This document shows, piece after piece, positions 17,539 to 26,763 of a stretch of DNA of 64,000 nucleotides; the stretch's first letter is position 1; each line of letters opens with the position of its first letter. The stretch is from assembly GCF_017545445.1 (NCBI RefSeq), contig NZ_JAFWOM010000078.1, positions 62,001 through 126,000 on the forward strand, written 5' to 3'. The notes under the pieces are model-generated. The model was not told the DNA's origin. It saw only the letters and a program-made list of their open reading frames with translations, and did no database searches. A program made the translations under genes and the position numbers. The stretch is from Fibrobacter sp. GTDB lineage: Bacteria; Fibrobacterota; Fibrobacteria; Fibrobacterales; Fibrobacteraceae.

Positions 17539-18159
17539 ATGAGTTTGGTAAAAACAGTTGGCCGTTTTCTTCCGGTAGCTCTCAGCCTTGCAGTTCTCGT
17601 TGCCTGCGGTGACAAAAAAGAAGAAAAACCCGTTCCAGTCAAGCAGCCTGAACCCGTAAAAGTCGAAGCCCCGGCACCTGCACCGGAACCGGAAAAGCCA
17701 GCTCCGTTTGACTTCTCCAAGTTCGCGGCAATCAAGAACAACTCCAACGTTTACTTGACCACCCGTGCCGAAGTCGATGCATACCTCAAGGACGCATTTG
17801 ACAAGGTCGAAAAAGGCCAGGCAAGCTCGATTATGTTCCCGAACGTGAGCAGCCTCTTCGAACTCGCCAGCGCCGAACTCAGCAGCGAAGGCCGTGCCAT
17901 CATCGCATCGCTCGCCTCCAAGTATGGCCAGACCAACCAGGAAGCAACTCTCCTCGTCGAAGGCTACACCTGCGACCTCGGCTCTGTACCGTTCAACGAC
18001 GAACTCTCCCAGCGCCGCGCCGAAAACGTCAAGGCCGAAATCGCGAAGTACATCCCGGCTTCGAAGATTACCGCCAAGTGGTACGGCAAGCGCATGTTCA
18101 AGAAGTTCAAGTTCGACACCAAGGACGAATACCGCCGCGTGAACATCCGCATCCAGTAA
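17539..18159 (+). CDS. OmpA-like domain lipoprotein (Pal-like)
   Basis: 206 residues preceded by GGAGG. The signal peptide ends in L-V-A-C-G, a lipobox, followed by a charged and Pro/Glu/Lys-rich spacer (residues 28-60). The C-terminal 100 residues resemble an OmpA/Pal peptidoglycan-binding domain: L-V-E-G-Y-T-C-D-L-G-S, then N-D-E-L-S-Q-R-R-A-E-N-V and the closing Y-R-R-V-N-I-R-I. A role in tying the outer membrane to the wall is likely. A strong terminator follows 29 bases after the stop. Confidence 0.85.
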   Translation: MSLVKTVGRFLPVALSLAVLVACGDKKEEKPVPVKQPEPVKVEAPAPAPEPEKPAPFDFSKFAAIKNNSNVYLTTRAEVDAYLKDAFDKVEKGQASSIMFPNVSSLFELASAELSSEGRAIIASLASKYGQTNQEATLLVEGYTCDLGSVPFNDELSQRRAENVKAEIAKYIPASKITAKWYGKRMFKKFKFDTKDEYRRVNIRIQ

Positions 18160-18187
18160 TTCGGATAAACGCGTAAGTGCTTGAAAC

Positions 18188-18217
18188 GCCCCGCTCTCGA
18201 AGCGGGGCATTTTTTTG
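18188..18217 (+). terminator. Rho-independent terminator after the OmpA-like gene
   Basis: Eight-pair stem GCCCCGCT / AGCGGGGC (18188-18195 with 18201-18208), loop CTCGA, then a T-rich tail at 18210-18217. Confidence 0.95.
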
Positions 18218-18244
18218 TTTGGTAATCCGCCGCAACTTGCCCTC

Positions 18245-18273
18245 TTGCACCACCGTTTGGATAGTGGTATATT
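18245..18273 (+). promoter_or_regulatory. Sigma-70-type promoter of the structured RNA leader
   Basis: TTGCAC (18245-18250), a 17-base spacer, then TATATT (18268-18273). A transcript would begin near 18280 and run through the structured region into the broken Rpn gene. Confidence 0.75.
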
Positions 18274-18279
18274 ATTCCC

Positions 18280-18605
18280 GTAGATTGCATTAATCCTGCC
18301 GACACCGAGAAAATGACGCCGTTGGCGTCCGTATCATAGTCTCGGTCATAGTTTCAAGCAAGCTTGAAACTGCGACTCTCGACTCAGTACTATTCAGGGC
18401 AGGAAGTTCCACTATCTGCTTGAGGTCGTTTCCCTTTGCTGTGCCGACAACACATCGAATCGAGACAGTTGCCCTGCGGGGAACCGGCTCCGTGGCTATC
18501 AACGTAGAGCACCGTCTGCCATAGAATTGGCGGACGTTAAAACCGAGTCATTGAAAAATTTGCAAGCGATTGCCTGACGGCGACCGAGGTTTTACATTAC
18601 AACTT
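18280..18605 (+). ncRNA. Candidate structured RNA or long leader upstream of a Rpn-type gene
   Basis: About 325 bases without an open frame, behind a good promoter. Nested complementarity is visible: CCTGCC (18295-18300) can pair with GGCAGG near 18400, enclosing an ACCGAGA/TCTCGGT helix with inner hairpin GACGCC-gtt-GGCGTC, and a second hairpin AGTTTCAAG-caag-CTTGAAACT. A third hairpin, CGTCTGCC / GGCGGACG, lies near 18510-18535. This density of helices is unlikely in ordinary spacer DNA. It matches no RNA family that I can recognise: I checked by eye for RNase P, tmRNA, SRP and 6S signatures and found none. It may be a self-standing RNA or a leader of the downstream gene. Confidence 0.55.
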
Positions 18606-18621
18606 AAAATCGGAGATTCAA

Positions 18622-19608
18622 ATGAATCGTGCACAACATTATTCCTTGCTCAGGGCAATGGAAATCGATAAGAAGAACCTTCTCAAGTACCAGGAAATTT
18701 ACAACTACGCCTACATCCTCAGCGACGGCATTTTTATGCTTCGACAAGCTCAGCAACCGATTTCTTTAGGTCCCTGAGCCTGTCGAAGGGTCAACGCGAT
18801 GCTCGACCTCCACGATGGCGATGCGATTAAGGAAATCTCGCTTGAAATGCAGGAGTTCCCCGGAGTTTTCTGCAAGAAGGACTGCATCGTGGATATTATC
18901 GGCACGACCAACGCTGGCGAAAAGGTATTGGTTGAGGTTCAGCAGCAGGGCGACGACTTCTACCGCGACCGCGTGGAATACTATACGTCCCGTGTCATTG
19001 AAAATCAGGTGCATACAAGCGAAAAGTACGAATTGCCGCGCATCTACTTCCTCGGACTTTTGGATTTTACGCTTTTCCCGGAAGAACCGCAGAAGTACAT
19101 CCATCACGTCGATGAAATGTGCAACGGAAGGAAGTTCTTCCCGAAAATTCAGAAGATTTTTGTCGAAATCGAGAAGTTTTTCAGGCTCGAAGAAAAAGGG
19201 ATCTCCACGAACGACTGCTCCGAAGCCGCACAGTGGCTCCGTGCCATCAAGGTAACAATCAACGAAGAACCCGTTCCCGAAAAGATTATGCAGAATGAAA
19301 CGTTCAAGAGGTTGCTTGACTCGGTAAAATTGATTAATTTTGCAGAGGAAAGCCTTTTAAGGCGAGCGTCGCGAGAACTGCTTGCAGATTCTCATGACCG
19401 AGCCGCCATAGGATTGCACAAAGTGCAACTTTTCAACTGCGAGGTTAAAAACGTGACGGACTTGATGGCTGAACATGAAATCGGATTTGCCGAAGGCGAA
19501 TTGAAGAAAGCCCGTGAAATGGCGAAAGGACTGCGCGACGACGGAGTCCCGATGGAAATCATTATCCGCAGATCAGGACTCTCTGAAGAAGAAATCCGCA
19601 AGCTGTAA
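18622..19608 (+). pseudogene. Rpn/PD-(D/E)XK transposase-like gene interrupted by a repeat element
   Basis: The frame starts at ATG 18622 after GGAG, runs 51 codons and hits TGA at 18775-18777, then stays open in the same frame to 19608. The stop lies inside an inverted-repeat element (18739-18790). The downstream part (from M-L-D-L-H-D-G-D) is a PDDEXK_2/Rpn-type nuclease: D-I-I-G-T-T, V-L-V-E-V-Q-Q-Q as the ExQ catalytic strand, then F-Y-R-D-R-V-E-Y-Y. The tail G-L-R-D-D-G-V-P-M-E-I-I is typical of the family. The first 40 residues (before the element) are not clearly part of the fold, so some sequence may also have been lost. ATG 18799 could allow reinitiation of a shortened protein. Confidence 0.72.
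18739..18790. mobile_element. Small inverted-repeat (MITE-like) element with arms CTTCGACAAGCTCAG / CTGAGCCTGTCGAAG
   Basis: Left arm 18739-18753, right arm 18774-18788, about 20 bases between them. The arm word occurs singly or paired at 41.1-41.7, 52.59, 52.70, 52.76, 56.50 and 62.27-62.32 kb. In this copy the right arm is read in the one phase containing TGA, which breaks the gene. Confidence 0.7.
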
Positions 19609-19660
19609 AGAATGCATTTGAATAAAAGCATACACGCCAAATTATGCAAGAGATTTATAC

Positions 19661-19697
19661 AGAAAGAGCGGAGTTTAAAACTCCGCCCTTTCTTTCC
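19661..19697. terminator. Probable bidirectional terminator between convergent genes
   Basis: Palindrome GCGGAGTTT / AAACTCCGC (about 19668-19686) with a T-rich stretch on the plus side and an AAGAAAG/CTTTCT context on the other, midway between the Rpn-type gene and the convergent GLUG protein gene. Confidence 0.5.
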
Positions 19698-19711
19698 TAA
19701 GAAAAAGACTA

Positions 19712-22700
19712 CTATCTTATCGTCACTTTTCGCAAATCATTCCCGATACACACTAAGTATATACCCGACTGAGGCATTGTAATATTGAAATTAGCAGTCT
19801 CCACTCGGCCTTTCTTCAATACACGGCCTTGCAAATCAGAGATAACATACCTTGAGCCAATCGGTGCAGCAAAAATTTGAATGGAACGAGCCAGCGTTCT
19901 AACAGACAAACCCGAACTTGCAAAATGGCTTTCAAAAATTCCCGTAAGCTTTGTGCTATCAAAAACCGCCGTATAAGTAGCAGTTTTTGTTACCGTCACA
20001 ATTTTTGGCGACCATTCCTTAAACTTGTATGAATATGTTTTTGAGGATTTTTTTGTAGGTGTTTTTCCTTTATATTTCGGGGTAACCCCATAAGAAAGCG
20101 TATCTTTCTGCAACACAGTCGTACCATTAAAGAATGTTACAACATACGATTGAAGAACGCTATCATAAACAGCCTGATACTGCGTATTACCTGTAATAGC
20201 AGCAACCTTGGGATTCCACCCAACAAAATTATATCTGTATTTTTCGGTACTCTTCTTAGTCGGTTTCCCTGTATATTCAGGGACCTTTCCATATTCAACG
20301 GTCATCGTTGATAAAGTCGATTCTCCATTCATAAATGTTACCGTATAACTACGAATAGTGCTATCATATACAGCTTTGTATTCAGCATCTTCGGTTACAG
20401 TTGCAATTTGAGGAGACCACCCTTTGAATTTATATGAATAACCTTCGCTCATTTTTTTCTTCGGATTAGAAGACTTTAATGAAGGGGTATCTCCATATCC
20501 ATATTTCGAAGATTGAAGAAGGCTATCATCACTAAAGAAACTAATAGTGTATTTTTGAAGCGTGCTATCGAAAATAGCTACATAAGAATCGCTCCCCGTT
20601 GCACCAACAATTTTAGGAGACCAGGCTTTAAAAGTATAAATATATTGAGCAGTCGCTTTTCTTGATATTTCTCCGTCAAATTGAGGAATTTCACCATACA
20701 TCAAGGAATCCACTTGCAACGTATCTTTACCATAAGTAAATACAACAACGCATTTCTTTACAGTCAAATGAATTGTATCTTTAACAACCAAGTAATTATT
20801 CATATCTGATGGCGTAAACATGATTTCATAGCCCTTATTTTCTGGTTCGGGAATAACATCTGATTTGGACCAAGCAAATGAACCATCTACGCTAGCAACG
20901 CCTTCTTTAAGTATTGATTTTTTAAGAGTTTGACCATAATAAATATCCTGAGCCGTTGGCAGTGTTTTAATAATAGGCTTAGCTTTTTCTATAACAAAAT
21001 TCGCCTTTGCAGAACCAGAAAAATTTCCTGTAAGAGTTACTTGGACAGAAGCCTTACCAGCATTGACATTATTGGAGAATGTCAGGCGATAACTCGACAA
21101 ACTAACCACAGTATCCGCCACTAGCACAGAAATAGTTGGCCTTATGGAATCGCCACTATAGATTTGGTTATCAATTGCAGCAATGGAAAGCTTAACTGCA
21201 ACCGGAGAAATCTTGAACGGAACAACCTTGCAACCAGAGTATTCGCCATTTCCACACACATTGATTGAAGCAGTTCCTGCATTGACATTGCCTTGATAAA
21301 AAATTGTATAATCCGTTTCAGCATCCAAAACAGAGCCATACAATTTTACCGATTTTACGGCAGGAGTCTTTTCTTTGCCATCATAGACAAAACCACTAAG
21401 CAAAGCTGTTTCTATAACAGCTTCAGCAAGTGAACTAGAATACCACTGTAATTTCGGATAAGATTCATCAATAATTTTCCATGTGTCTATAAAATCCCAA
21501 TTTTTGTATGTCGAAACAGTCTGCATTGCTGCTGACGCTTGAGCCGGAGTATTGGAAATCGCAGCTATTCCTGTTTTACCTTCAAAAGGAAGATTGCATT
21601 TTCCACTATCAAAATAAGAATCCGTTATTTCCATAGAACCATTTACATAGCCTACAATACATCCCGTATAAACGGGACCTTCTTCAATACCCTTAACCGA
21701 ACCGCTTACGTATGTTTCAGAAATAGAGCCCTTTCCATAACCAATTAAGCCTCCGATATAGAAGTTTCCCACTTCATCGATAGGGTCACCATAAAATGAA
21801 CCCATAACATTACCTTGAGCATAACTCTGAGAAATTCCTATTCCATCAAATCGTCCAACAAGTCCTCCCAATTTTGTCGTTCCACTAACATCGCCCGTAG
21901 CCAAAGACTTTGAAATAGAGCCTTTATAAACGTAACCAACAAGACCTCCTAAGTTGTCGTTACCAGCACTAGAATTATTTACATCACCAATCACATCACC
22001 CGCTGCATAGGAATAAGAGATATTTCCATAAGAACTTCCTATTAAACCGCCAACATTATCGTCGCCTTTGACATTTGCAATCGAAAAAGAAGAATCTACA
22101 TTACCATTAGCGACACCGACAAGGCCTCCCACTTGATAGACACCTGTAACAGAATCGCCGACAAAATAGGAGCTTGTTATAGAATTAACATAACCAGCCA
22201 AACCACCGACAATATTAACGCCTTTGACAATACCGTTTGAATACGCATTTACAATATTTCTACGACAAAAACCTGCGATACCTCCTATGGTATCCTTACC
22301 TATCACTACATTAGACAATGTATACGAATCAAAAATCAATCCAAAAGTGTAACCGACAATACCGCCAACATAATTAGAATCTCCATAAATTTCGCCATTT
22401 GTATGATATACGGATCTCATATAGAAATTAATACCTGAACCAGAAGCATTTCCTGAAAAGCCTCCATTTATTTTTCCTGCAATTCCACCGACGTAATTAT
22501 GTCCTTTTACCGATCCATCAAAGAACGATCGCAAAATAGGTTTTGATATCTGCAAATCTGGCGACATTCCATTGATTGAATCGAATCCAACTAGTCCACC
22601 AACATAATTAGCTCCGCTTACATTTCCATTTACATATGAATCCTCCGCAGTGGATATGGTCACCTGGCCCGATCCACTATAAAGAGAATAACCGACTAAT

Positions 22701-24259
22701 CCTCCAACATAATTTTTATTACCGACAATATTTCCTAAAACATGAGTCCTAACTACATTTCCTTCAGAAAAGCCAACAAGCCCTCCGACGTAAGATTCGC
22801 CGATTACATTTCCTTCTGAAAAAGAATCAAAAACATTATACGCTTGTCCAATCAATCCTCCTGTGTTATTTTTCCCTTGCACAGATCCTTTATGAAAAGA
22901 TTTTTCAACACGATATCCATAACCAGCCAATCCGCCTACATTATTGTTACCAACAATATTACCCTTATGATAAGATTCTTTAATTAACGAGATTGAATAA
23001 CCTACAAGACCCCCAGTAAAATCATCCCCATATACATCCCCATTAGCAAAACTATTACTTATAGAATCTCTTGGCGCATAATGAAATCCAATCAGCCCAC
23101 CAACATATTTTGATCCTTTCACTAGGCCAATTTCATGGCTGGAATTTTTTATAAGCATGTCTGCATTAGATGCATAGCCCAATAACCCACCTACATATAT
23201 TGAATCAGCAATAACATTACCTTTATTGTGACTACAAGAGTCAATTGTTACATATGAAATATAATTGCCAGCACTAATAATTGACCCGATAAAGCCACCA
23301 ACATTACTCTTTCCGTTTACCAAGCCTTCAGAATATGATTTGAAAATAATCTTTTTATTACTGGATCCATTTCCGCTTGAAATATCTGCCCCAATTAGCC
23401 CTCCAACAAAAGAATAACCTTCTACGGAACCAATAGAATAAGAGTTTTCTATATACAATACATCTATAGAACTCGGTGTTGCATAATTAGAAAGTCCTAT
23501 CAACCCACCAACATAATTACCACCTTTTACATTTCCTTCAGAATGGCTCGAATTTTTCACAGTCTTGCTTGAATAACCAGCAAGTCCACCAATTGTATCT
23601 TGTCCAACAACAGAAGCCTTTACTACACAGTCCGTAATTGAACTCGTTGACCACCCAATGAGGCCACCAACCCAATTTTTTCCAGATACATCTAATTCAC
23701 TATGCACATTTTCTACAGAACCATTACTTGCATTACCCACCAACGCCCCAACGGTATTTCCACCCACTATTTTTCCAACCAACAAATCTAAATTACTGAT
23801 TTTTACGCCCTCTGTATATCCAAACAGCCCTATGCGAGTTTTGGTAGTATCATTTATATAAAGCCCATAAATCTTGCGATTCTTTTTTCCTGCAAGTCCA
23901 TCAAATTCACCTTTAAACGGATTTGATTGCGTTCCAATCGGAGTCCACACAAATTTTTCTTTTGCATTCCAAGTTTCATTTCCAGCACCCGTTGTATCGT
24001 TGAGGAAAATATCAGCACCCAAGGTAATCGTTTTTCCTTGAAAGGTTTTTCCATTATTGACTAAATATGCAAGTCCTGCTAATTCTTCGGCTGTTGTCAA
24101 GTTAAATGCCTGAGCACTTTCTACATACCAAGTCGTATCCTTGTCTCCCTTCCAAATCGAAGGAGCTGCAGCTGACAACGACGCCAACACAGCTACGAAG
24201 AGAACAAGCACAGAAATTGAAATTCCGTACATTTTTTTATTTAGAGATTCTTTTTTCAT
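19712..24259 (-). CDS. Giant secreted GLUG-repeat surface protein with C-terminal sorting tail
   Basis: 1515 residues. A signal peptide (L-V-L-F-V-A-V-L-A-S-L-S-A-A-A) is followed by roughly 25 GLUG-type repeats (consensus V-G-G-L-V-G-Y, then S-Y/F, G-x-V/I-x-G) spanning about residues 150-900, a beta-solenoid found in adhesins and IgA-protease-like surface proteins. Then come MBG-like beta domains (residues about 960-1130), four Flg_new/InlB-type repeats (Y-x-V-T-F-x-N-G, then Y-x-Y-x-F-x-G-W-x-P, residues about 1130-1430) and a terminal domain with S-D-L-Q-G-R-V-L-K-K-G resembling a type IX secretion tail. It is probably a cell-surface adhesin. The repeats are diverged from each other at DNA level, so they are old rather than recently amplified. 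Confidence 0.88.
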   Translation of the reverse strand: MKKESLNKKMYGISISVLVLFVAVLASLSAAAPSIWKGDKDTTWYVESAQAFNLTTAEELAGLAYLVNNGKTFQGKTITLGADIFLNDTTGAGNETWNAKEKFVWTPIGTQSNPFKGEFDGLAGKKNRKIYGLYINDTTKTRIGLFGYTEGVKISNLDLLVGKIVGGNTVGALVGNASNGSVENVHSELDVSGKNWVGGLIGWSTSSITDCVVKASVVGQDTIGGLAGYSSKTVKNSSHSEGNVKGGNYVGGLIGLSNYATPSSIDVLYIENSYSIGSVEGYSFVGGLIGADISSGNGSSNKKIIFKSYSEGLVNGKSNVGGFIGSIISAGNYISYVTIDSCSHNKGNVIADSIYVGGLLGYASNADMLIKNSSHEIGLVKGSKYVGGLIGFHYAPRDSISNSFANGDVYGDDFTGGLVGYSISLIKESYHKGNIVGNNNVGGLAGYGYRVEKSFHKGSVQGKNNTGGLIGQAYNVFDSFSEGNVIGESYVGGLVGFSEGNVVRTHVLGNIVGNKNYVGGLVGYSLYSGSGQVTISTAEDSYVNGNVSGANYVGGLVGFDSINGMSPDLQISKPILRSFFDGSVKGHNYVGGIAGKINGGFSGNASGSGINFYMRSVYHTNGEIYGDSNYVGGIVGYTFGLIFDSYTLSNVVIGKDTIGGIAGFCRRNIVNAYSNGIVKGVNIVGGLAGYVNSITSSYFVGDSVTGVYQVGGLVGVANGNVDSSFSIANVKGDDNVGGLIGSSYGNISYSYAAGDVIGDVNNSSAGNDNLGGLVGYVYKGSISKSLATGDVSGTTKLGGLVGRFDGIGISQSYAQGNVMGSFYGDPIDEVGNFYIGGLIGYGKGSISETYVSGSVKGIEEGPVYTGCIVGYVNGSMEITDSYFDSGKCNLPFEGKTGIAAISNTPAQASAAMQTVSTYKNWDFIDTWKIIDESYPKLQWYSSSLAEAVIETALLSGFVYDGKEKTPAVKSVKLYGSVLDAETDYTIFYQGNVNAGTASINVCGNGEYSGCKVVPFKISPVAVKLSIAAIDNQIYSGDSIRPTISVLVADTVVSLSSYRLTFSNNVNAGKASVQVTLTGNFSGSAKANFVIEKAKPIIKTLPTAQDIYYGQTLKKSILKEGVASVDGSFAWSKSDVIPEPENKGYEIMFTPSDMNNYLVVKDTIHLTVKKCVVVFTYGKDTLQVDSLMYGEIPQFDGEISRKATAQYIYTFKAWSPKIVGATGSDSYVAIFDSTLQKYTISFFSDDSLLQSSKYGYGDTPSLKSSNPKKKMSEGYSYKFKGWSPQIATVTEDAEYKAVYDSTIRSYTVTFMNGESTLSTMTVEYGKVPEYTGKPTKKSTEKYRYNFVGWNPKVAAITGNTQYQAVYDSVLQSYVVTFFNGTTVLQKDTLSYGVTPKYKGKTPTKKSSKTYSYKFKEWSPKIVTVTKTATYTAVFDSTKLTGIFESHFASSGLSVRTLARSIQIFAAPIGSRYVISDLQGRVLKKGRVETANFNITMPQSGIYLVCIGNDLRKVTIR

Positions 24260-24317
24260 ATAGTACCTCTCTTATTAAGCATCCCCATAATTTAAATTTC
24301 ATTAACGACATAATATG

Positions 24318-25079
24318 TCATTTTAAAGATTCTTTAAGATTTTTCAACAACGATTCAATTTCAGCAATTTGCTTCAACGGTTTCTTTTGTGAAGTCATTC
24401 TCTCTGAATACGCATCACTTACAAAATTGACAGCTATTCCAACAACAATATTCAGCATCAAAATCGCACTTAAAATAACAAAAGAGACAAAATAAATCCA
24501 GCAACATGGATGTAGTTCCATCATCGGTCGCATCAAATCCGTTGCCCAACCGTCAAAAGTCATCAACTGAAACAGAGTAAGCATAGTCAAAGGCAAACTT
24601 CCAAATTCTTCAGGATGCGTTTCACAAAACAGACTTACTCCGATTACAGCATAGACATAATACAACACAAGCATCAGACAAGTTGTATAAGCAAGACTTG
24701 GAATAGATTTCAAAATAGCGTTCACAATAATCTGCATTGTTTTGAGGCTGCTAATAAGCCGAACCGCCTGAAGTTCCCTGAATAAACGTACCACTCGCAT
24801 ACTCGATACAGCATCAATTGTCGTAATCAAAGAACATACAATTATTGCAAAATCAAAAATATTCCAACCAGATTTGAAAAAACTTGTCCTATAGGCAATC
24901 AATCTGCAAATCAGTTCGATAACAAAAAATCCAAGACAAAATTTGTCAAGAACATCAAGAACTCTTCCTACACGTAACATGATTTGAGGAGAAGTTTCCA
25001 AACCCAAGATAACTGCATTAAAAAGAATTACTCCAAAAACAGCTCTGCGAAAAATTCTTGACTCGACTATGTTTTGCAT
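24318..25079 (-). CDS. Voltage-gated-like ion channel, single-domain
   Basis: 253 residues with six membrane helices in the order of one ion_trans domain. S4 carries spaced Arg (M-R-V-V-R-L-F-R-E-L-Q-A-V-R-L), and the pore loop T-F-D-G-W-A lies near residue 175. The loop has the TxDxW form of CatSper or calcium-channel-like filters rather than the TLESW of NaChBac, so cation preference is uncertain. The cytoplasmic tail is short and ends in a predicted coiled segment (K-Q-I-A-E-I-E-S-L-L-K-N-L). It forms a homotetramer in related proteins. It starts four bases after the upstream gene's stop and is probably cotranscribed with it. Confidence 0.88.
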   Translation of the reverse strand: MQNIVESRIFRRAVFGVILFNAVILGLETSPQIMLRVGRVLDVLDKFCLGFFVIELICRLIAYRTSFFKSGWNIFDFAIIVCSLITTIDAVSSMRVVRLFRELQAVRLISSLKTMQIIVNAILKSIPSLAYTTCLMLVLYYVYAVIGVSLFCETHPEEFGSLPLTMLTLFQLMTFDGWATDLMRPMMELHPCCWIYFVSFVILSAILMLNIVVGIAVNFVSDAYSERMTSQKKPLKQIAEIESLLKNLKESLK

Positions 25080-25082
25080 AAT

Positions 25083-26237
25083 TTAATTAGTTTCCGTTGC
25101 CGATTCTGGTTCTGAAGAAACAGAATTTGATTCCGTTATCTTCGCATTCTTAAATCGAGGCCCAACAAAACTGATTCTCGCTTCTTCACGAATTTTATTT
25201 CTCAAATTAAGAATGTCAGTAGGATTTAACAAAGGAATCAATTCACCTTGCCTTCCATTCGGTAACGGAAAACAGACTCCGTCAAAACGATATTTGTTAT
25301 TGACAATTTTACCACTGATCCAAAGAATCGGTTGTCCAGAGTTTGGTCCATTAAAATGAATTTTGGCAAGTATGCCAGAATCAAAATCGCTCATCTTGAT
25401 AAGCGAAGTATCATACTCATCTGCAAGCAATCCGAGCACCATGTTAAAAATTGCCAACTCTTCTGTTTCAATTCTATTCACATAACGAGACATTTCCTCT
25501 TCAACTTCTTTGCGATATTTGTTTTTTTCTCGTTCAGCGATACCCATCAAAGCAGCACCAAAGAAATTTTCATAATAAGCCAACTTCTGAGCACTGACCT
25601 GTGTACAATCTGGTTCGACAATTTTGATAATTTCTTTTTTCGCTTCAATCGAAATAGTCTTGCGTTTTTCAATAATGATATTTTCAATTTTTTCAAGAAG
25701 TTCCTGTTCTTTTGCTTTTTTGCGACCTTCTTCGTATTCAGCACGGATTTTTTCAAGATCATTGCCAGGTCTTTTAAGAATCAAGAAAAACTTCTTTTCG
25801 TCATCCGTGATTTTATCAAATTCAATTCGCTTGAACGGAGTCTTTTCCATGACATTCTTGTCATCCGCCAAAAAGAAACACCACACTTTTCCATTGGTAA
25901 GAATTCCTATTTCGGCATGGAGATTCAATACATAAGATGCTGTTTCCGCAATATGTTTAGGATCATCAACAGACTCACCAGCAGCCTTCGCTTCAATAAC
26001 AACATCAAAACTTGCTGTTTTGAGTAAGAAATCACAACGCGAATGATTGACTTTGGAACCGATTTGCGGCAATTCAACTTCAGTTTTGTAATGTACTGCA
26101 CCAGCCCCCCAATCATAGCCCCACACTTTTTCGATCATAGGGCGAATAAGATACATCTTTACTGATTCCTCATCACGAATTTCCTTCGCAATGGAAAGAG
26201 TCTTGTATTGTTCTAGCAGTGCGTTCAGATTTTTCAT
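25083..26237 (-). CDS. HsdR_N-type restriction nuclease domain protein
   Basis: 384 residues. Residues 20-180 match the type I restriction R-subunit N-terminal nuclease domain: M-Y-L-I-R-P-M-I-E-K-V-W-G-Y-D, then R-C-D-F-L-L and V-V-I-E-A-K-A, giving the D and ExK residues of a PD-(D/E)XK site. The helicase domains of HsdR are absent. The middle (residues 190-270) is a predicted coiled coil rich in Lys/Glu and the C-terminus is uncharacterised. Stand-alone proteins of this type are common in gut bacteria. It shares a transcription unit with the ion channel gene. Function is not established. Confidence 0.8.
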   Translation of the reverse strand: MKNLNALLEQYKTLSIAKEIRDEESVKMYLIRPMIEKVWGYDWGAGAVHYKTEVELPQIGSKVNHSRCDFLLKTASFDVVIEAKAAGESVDDPKHIAETASYVLNLHAEIGILTNGKVWCFFLADDKNVMEKTPFKRIEFDKITDDEKKFFLILKRPGNDLEKIRAEYEEGRKKAKEQELLEKIENIIIEKRKTISIEAKKEIIKIVEPDCTQVSAQKLAYYENFFGAALMGIAEREKNKYRKEVEEEMSRYVNRIETEELAIFNMVLGLLADEYDTSLIKMSDFDSGILAKIHFNGPNSGQPILWISGKIVNNKYRFDGVCFPLPNGRQGELIPLLNPTDILNLRNKIREEARISFVGPRFKNAKITESNSVSSEPESATETN

Positions 26238-26301
26238 GTTATCTCCTTGCTCAAAATTTTAAGCATTTCTTACAATGCCCTTGACAAGAAGAACTCCATA
26301 A

Positions 26302-26382
26302 AAAAAGACGTGGGTTCTGTCTATGTTTACCCAAATCGAGGTTCAGCATACCTATACCCGATAAACACAAACAACCCACGCC
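26302..26382 (-). ncRNA. Candidate small RNA or attenuator ending in a terminator
   Basis: On the minus strand, GGCGTGGGTT at one end pairs with AACCCACGTC at the other (CGTGGGTT 26309-26316 with AACCCACG 26373-26380), followed by seven T residues. Inside, TGTTTA can pair with TAAACA (a second helix), and a purine/pyrimidine-rich core separates them. The total is about 75 bases. It sits 65 bases upstream of the HsdR_N-type gene start in the same direction, so it could be a terminating leader or an independent small RNA. No known family is recognised. Confidence 0.5.
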
Positions 26383-26724
26383 CATTACTGGACGTGAGCG
26401 TTCGCATCCTTCTCTCGGGTTTTTGAAATTTGCTGATTTCGATTTGGAGAACAAGGAGCAAAGCTCAAGAAATGTCTAAAAATTGGTTACCTTATAAAAG
26501 CCTCTTTTTATACAAAAATTTTTAGTCAGCAATCGCAGACCATTTCAACATAAAAATAGCACAAAAAAGGGTTATGTGAGCAAAAAAGTTGCAAAAGAAA
26601 GCAATTTTCGGGAGAAACGCACATACTGAACGCAATCAAAAGGGCGATTCCCGACAAAAAGTTGTCAAAAGTGTAAGATATCAAACACCAAAATTTTGCC
26701 AAAAGCGTAAAATATGAATTATTA

Positions 26725-26763
26725 GAGATTGCCGCGTCCCCTTACAGGAGCCTCGCAATGACA
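26725..26763. repeat. AGAGATTGC ... CGCAATGAC dispersed repeat
   Basis: Partial inverted repeat (GATTGC, then CGCAATGAC) around a GCGTCCCC core. The same end words occur at 62.345-62.381 kb within a coding region and are common in many environmental genomes. Confidence 0.65.

Noticed and set aside
18280..18605. RNase P, tmRNA, SRP or 6S RNA
   Set aside because: None of the diagnostic conserved words of these RNAs are present, so the region is left as an unassigned structured RNA.
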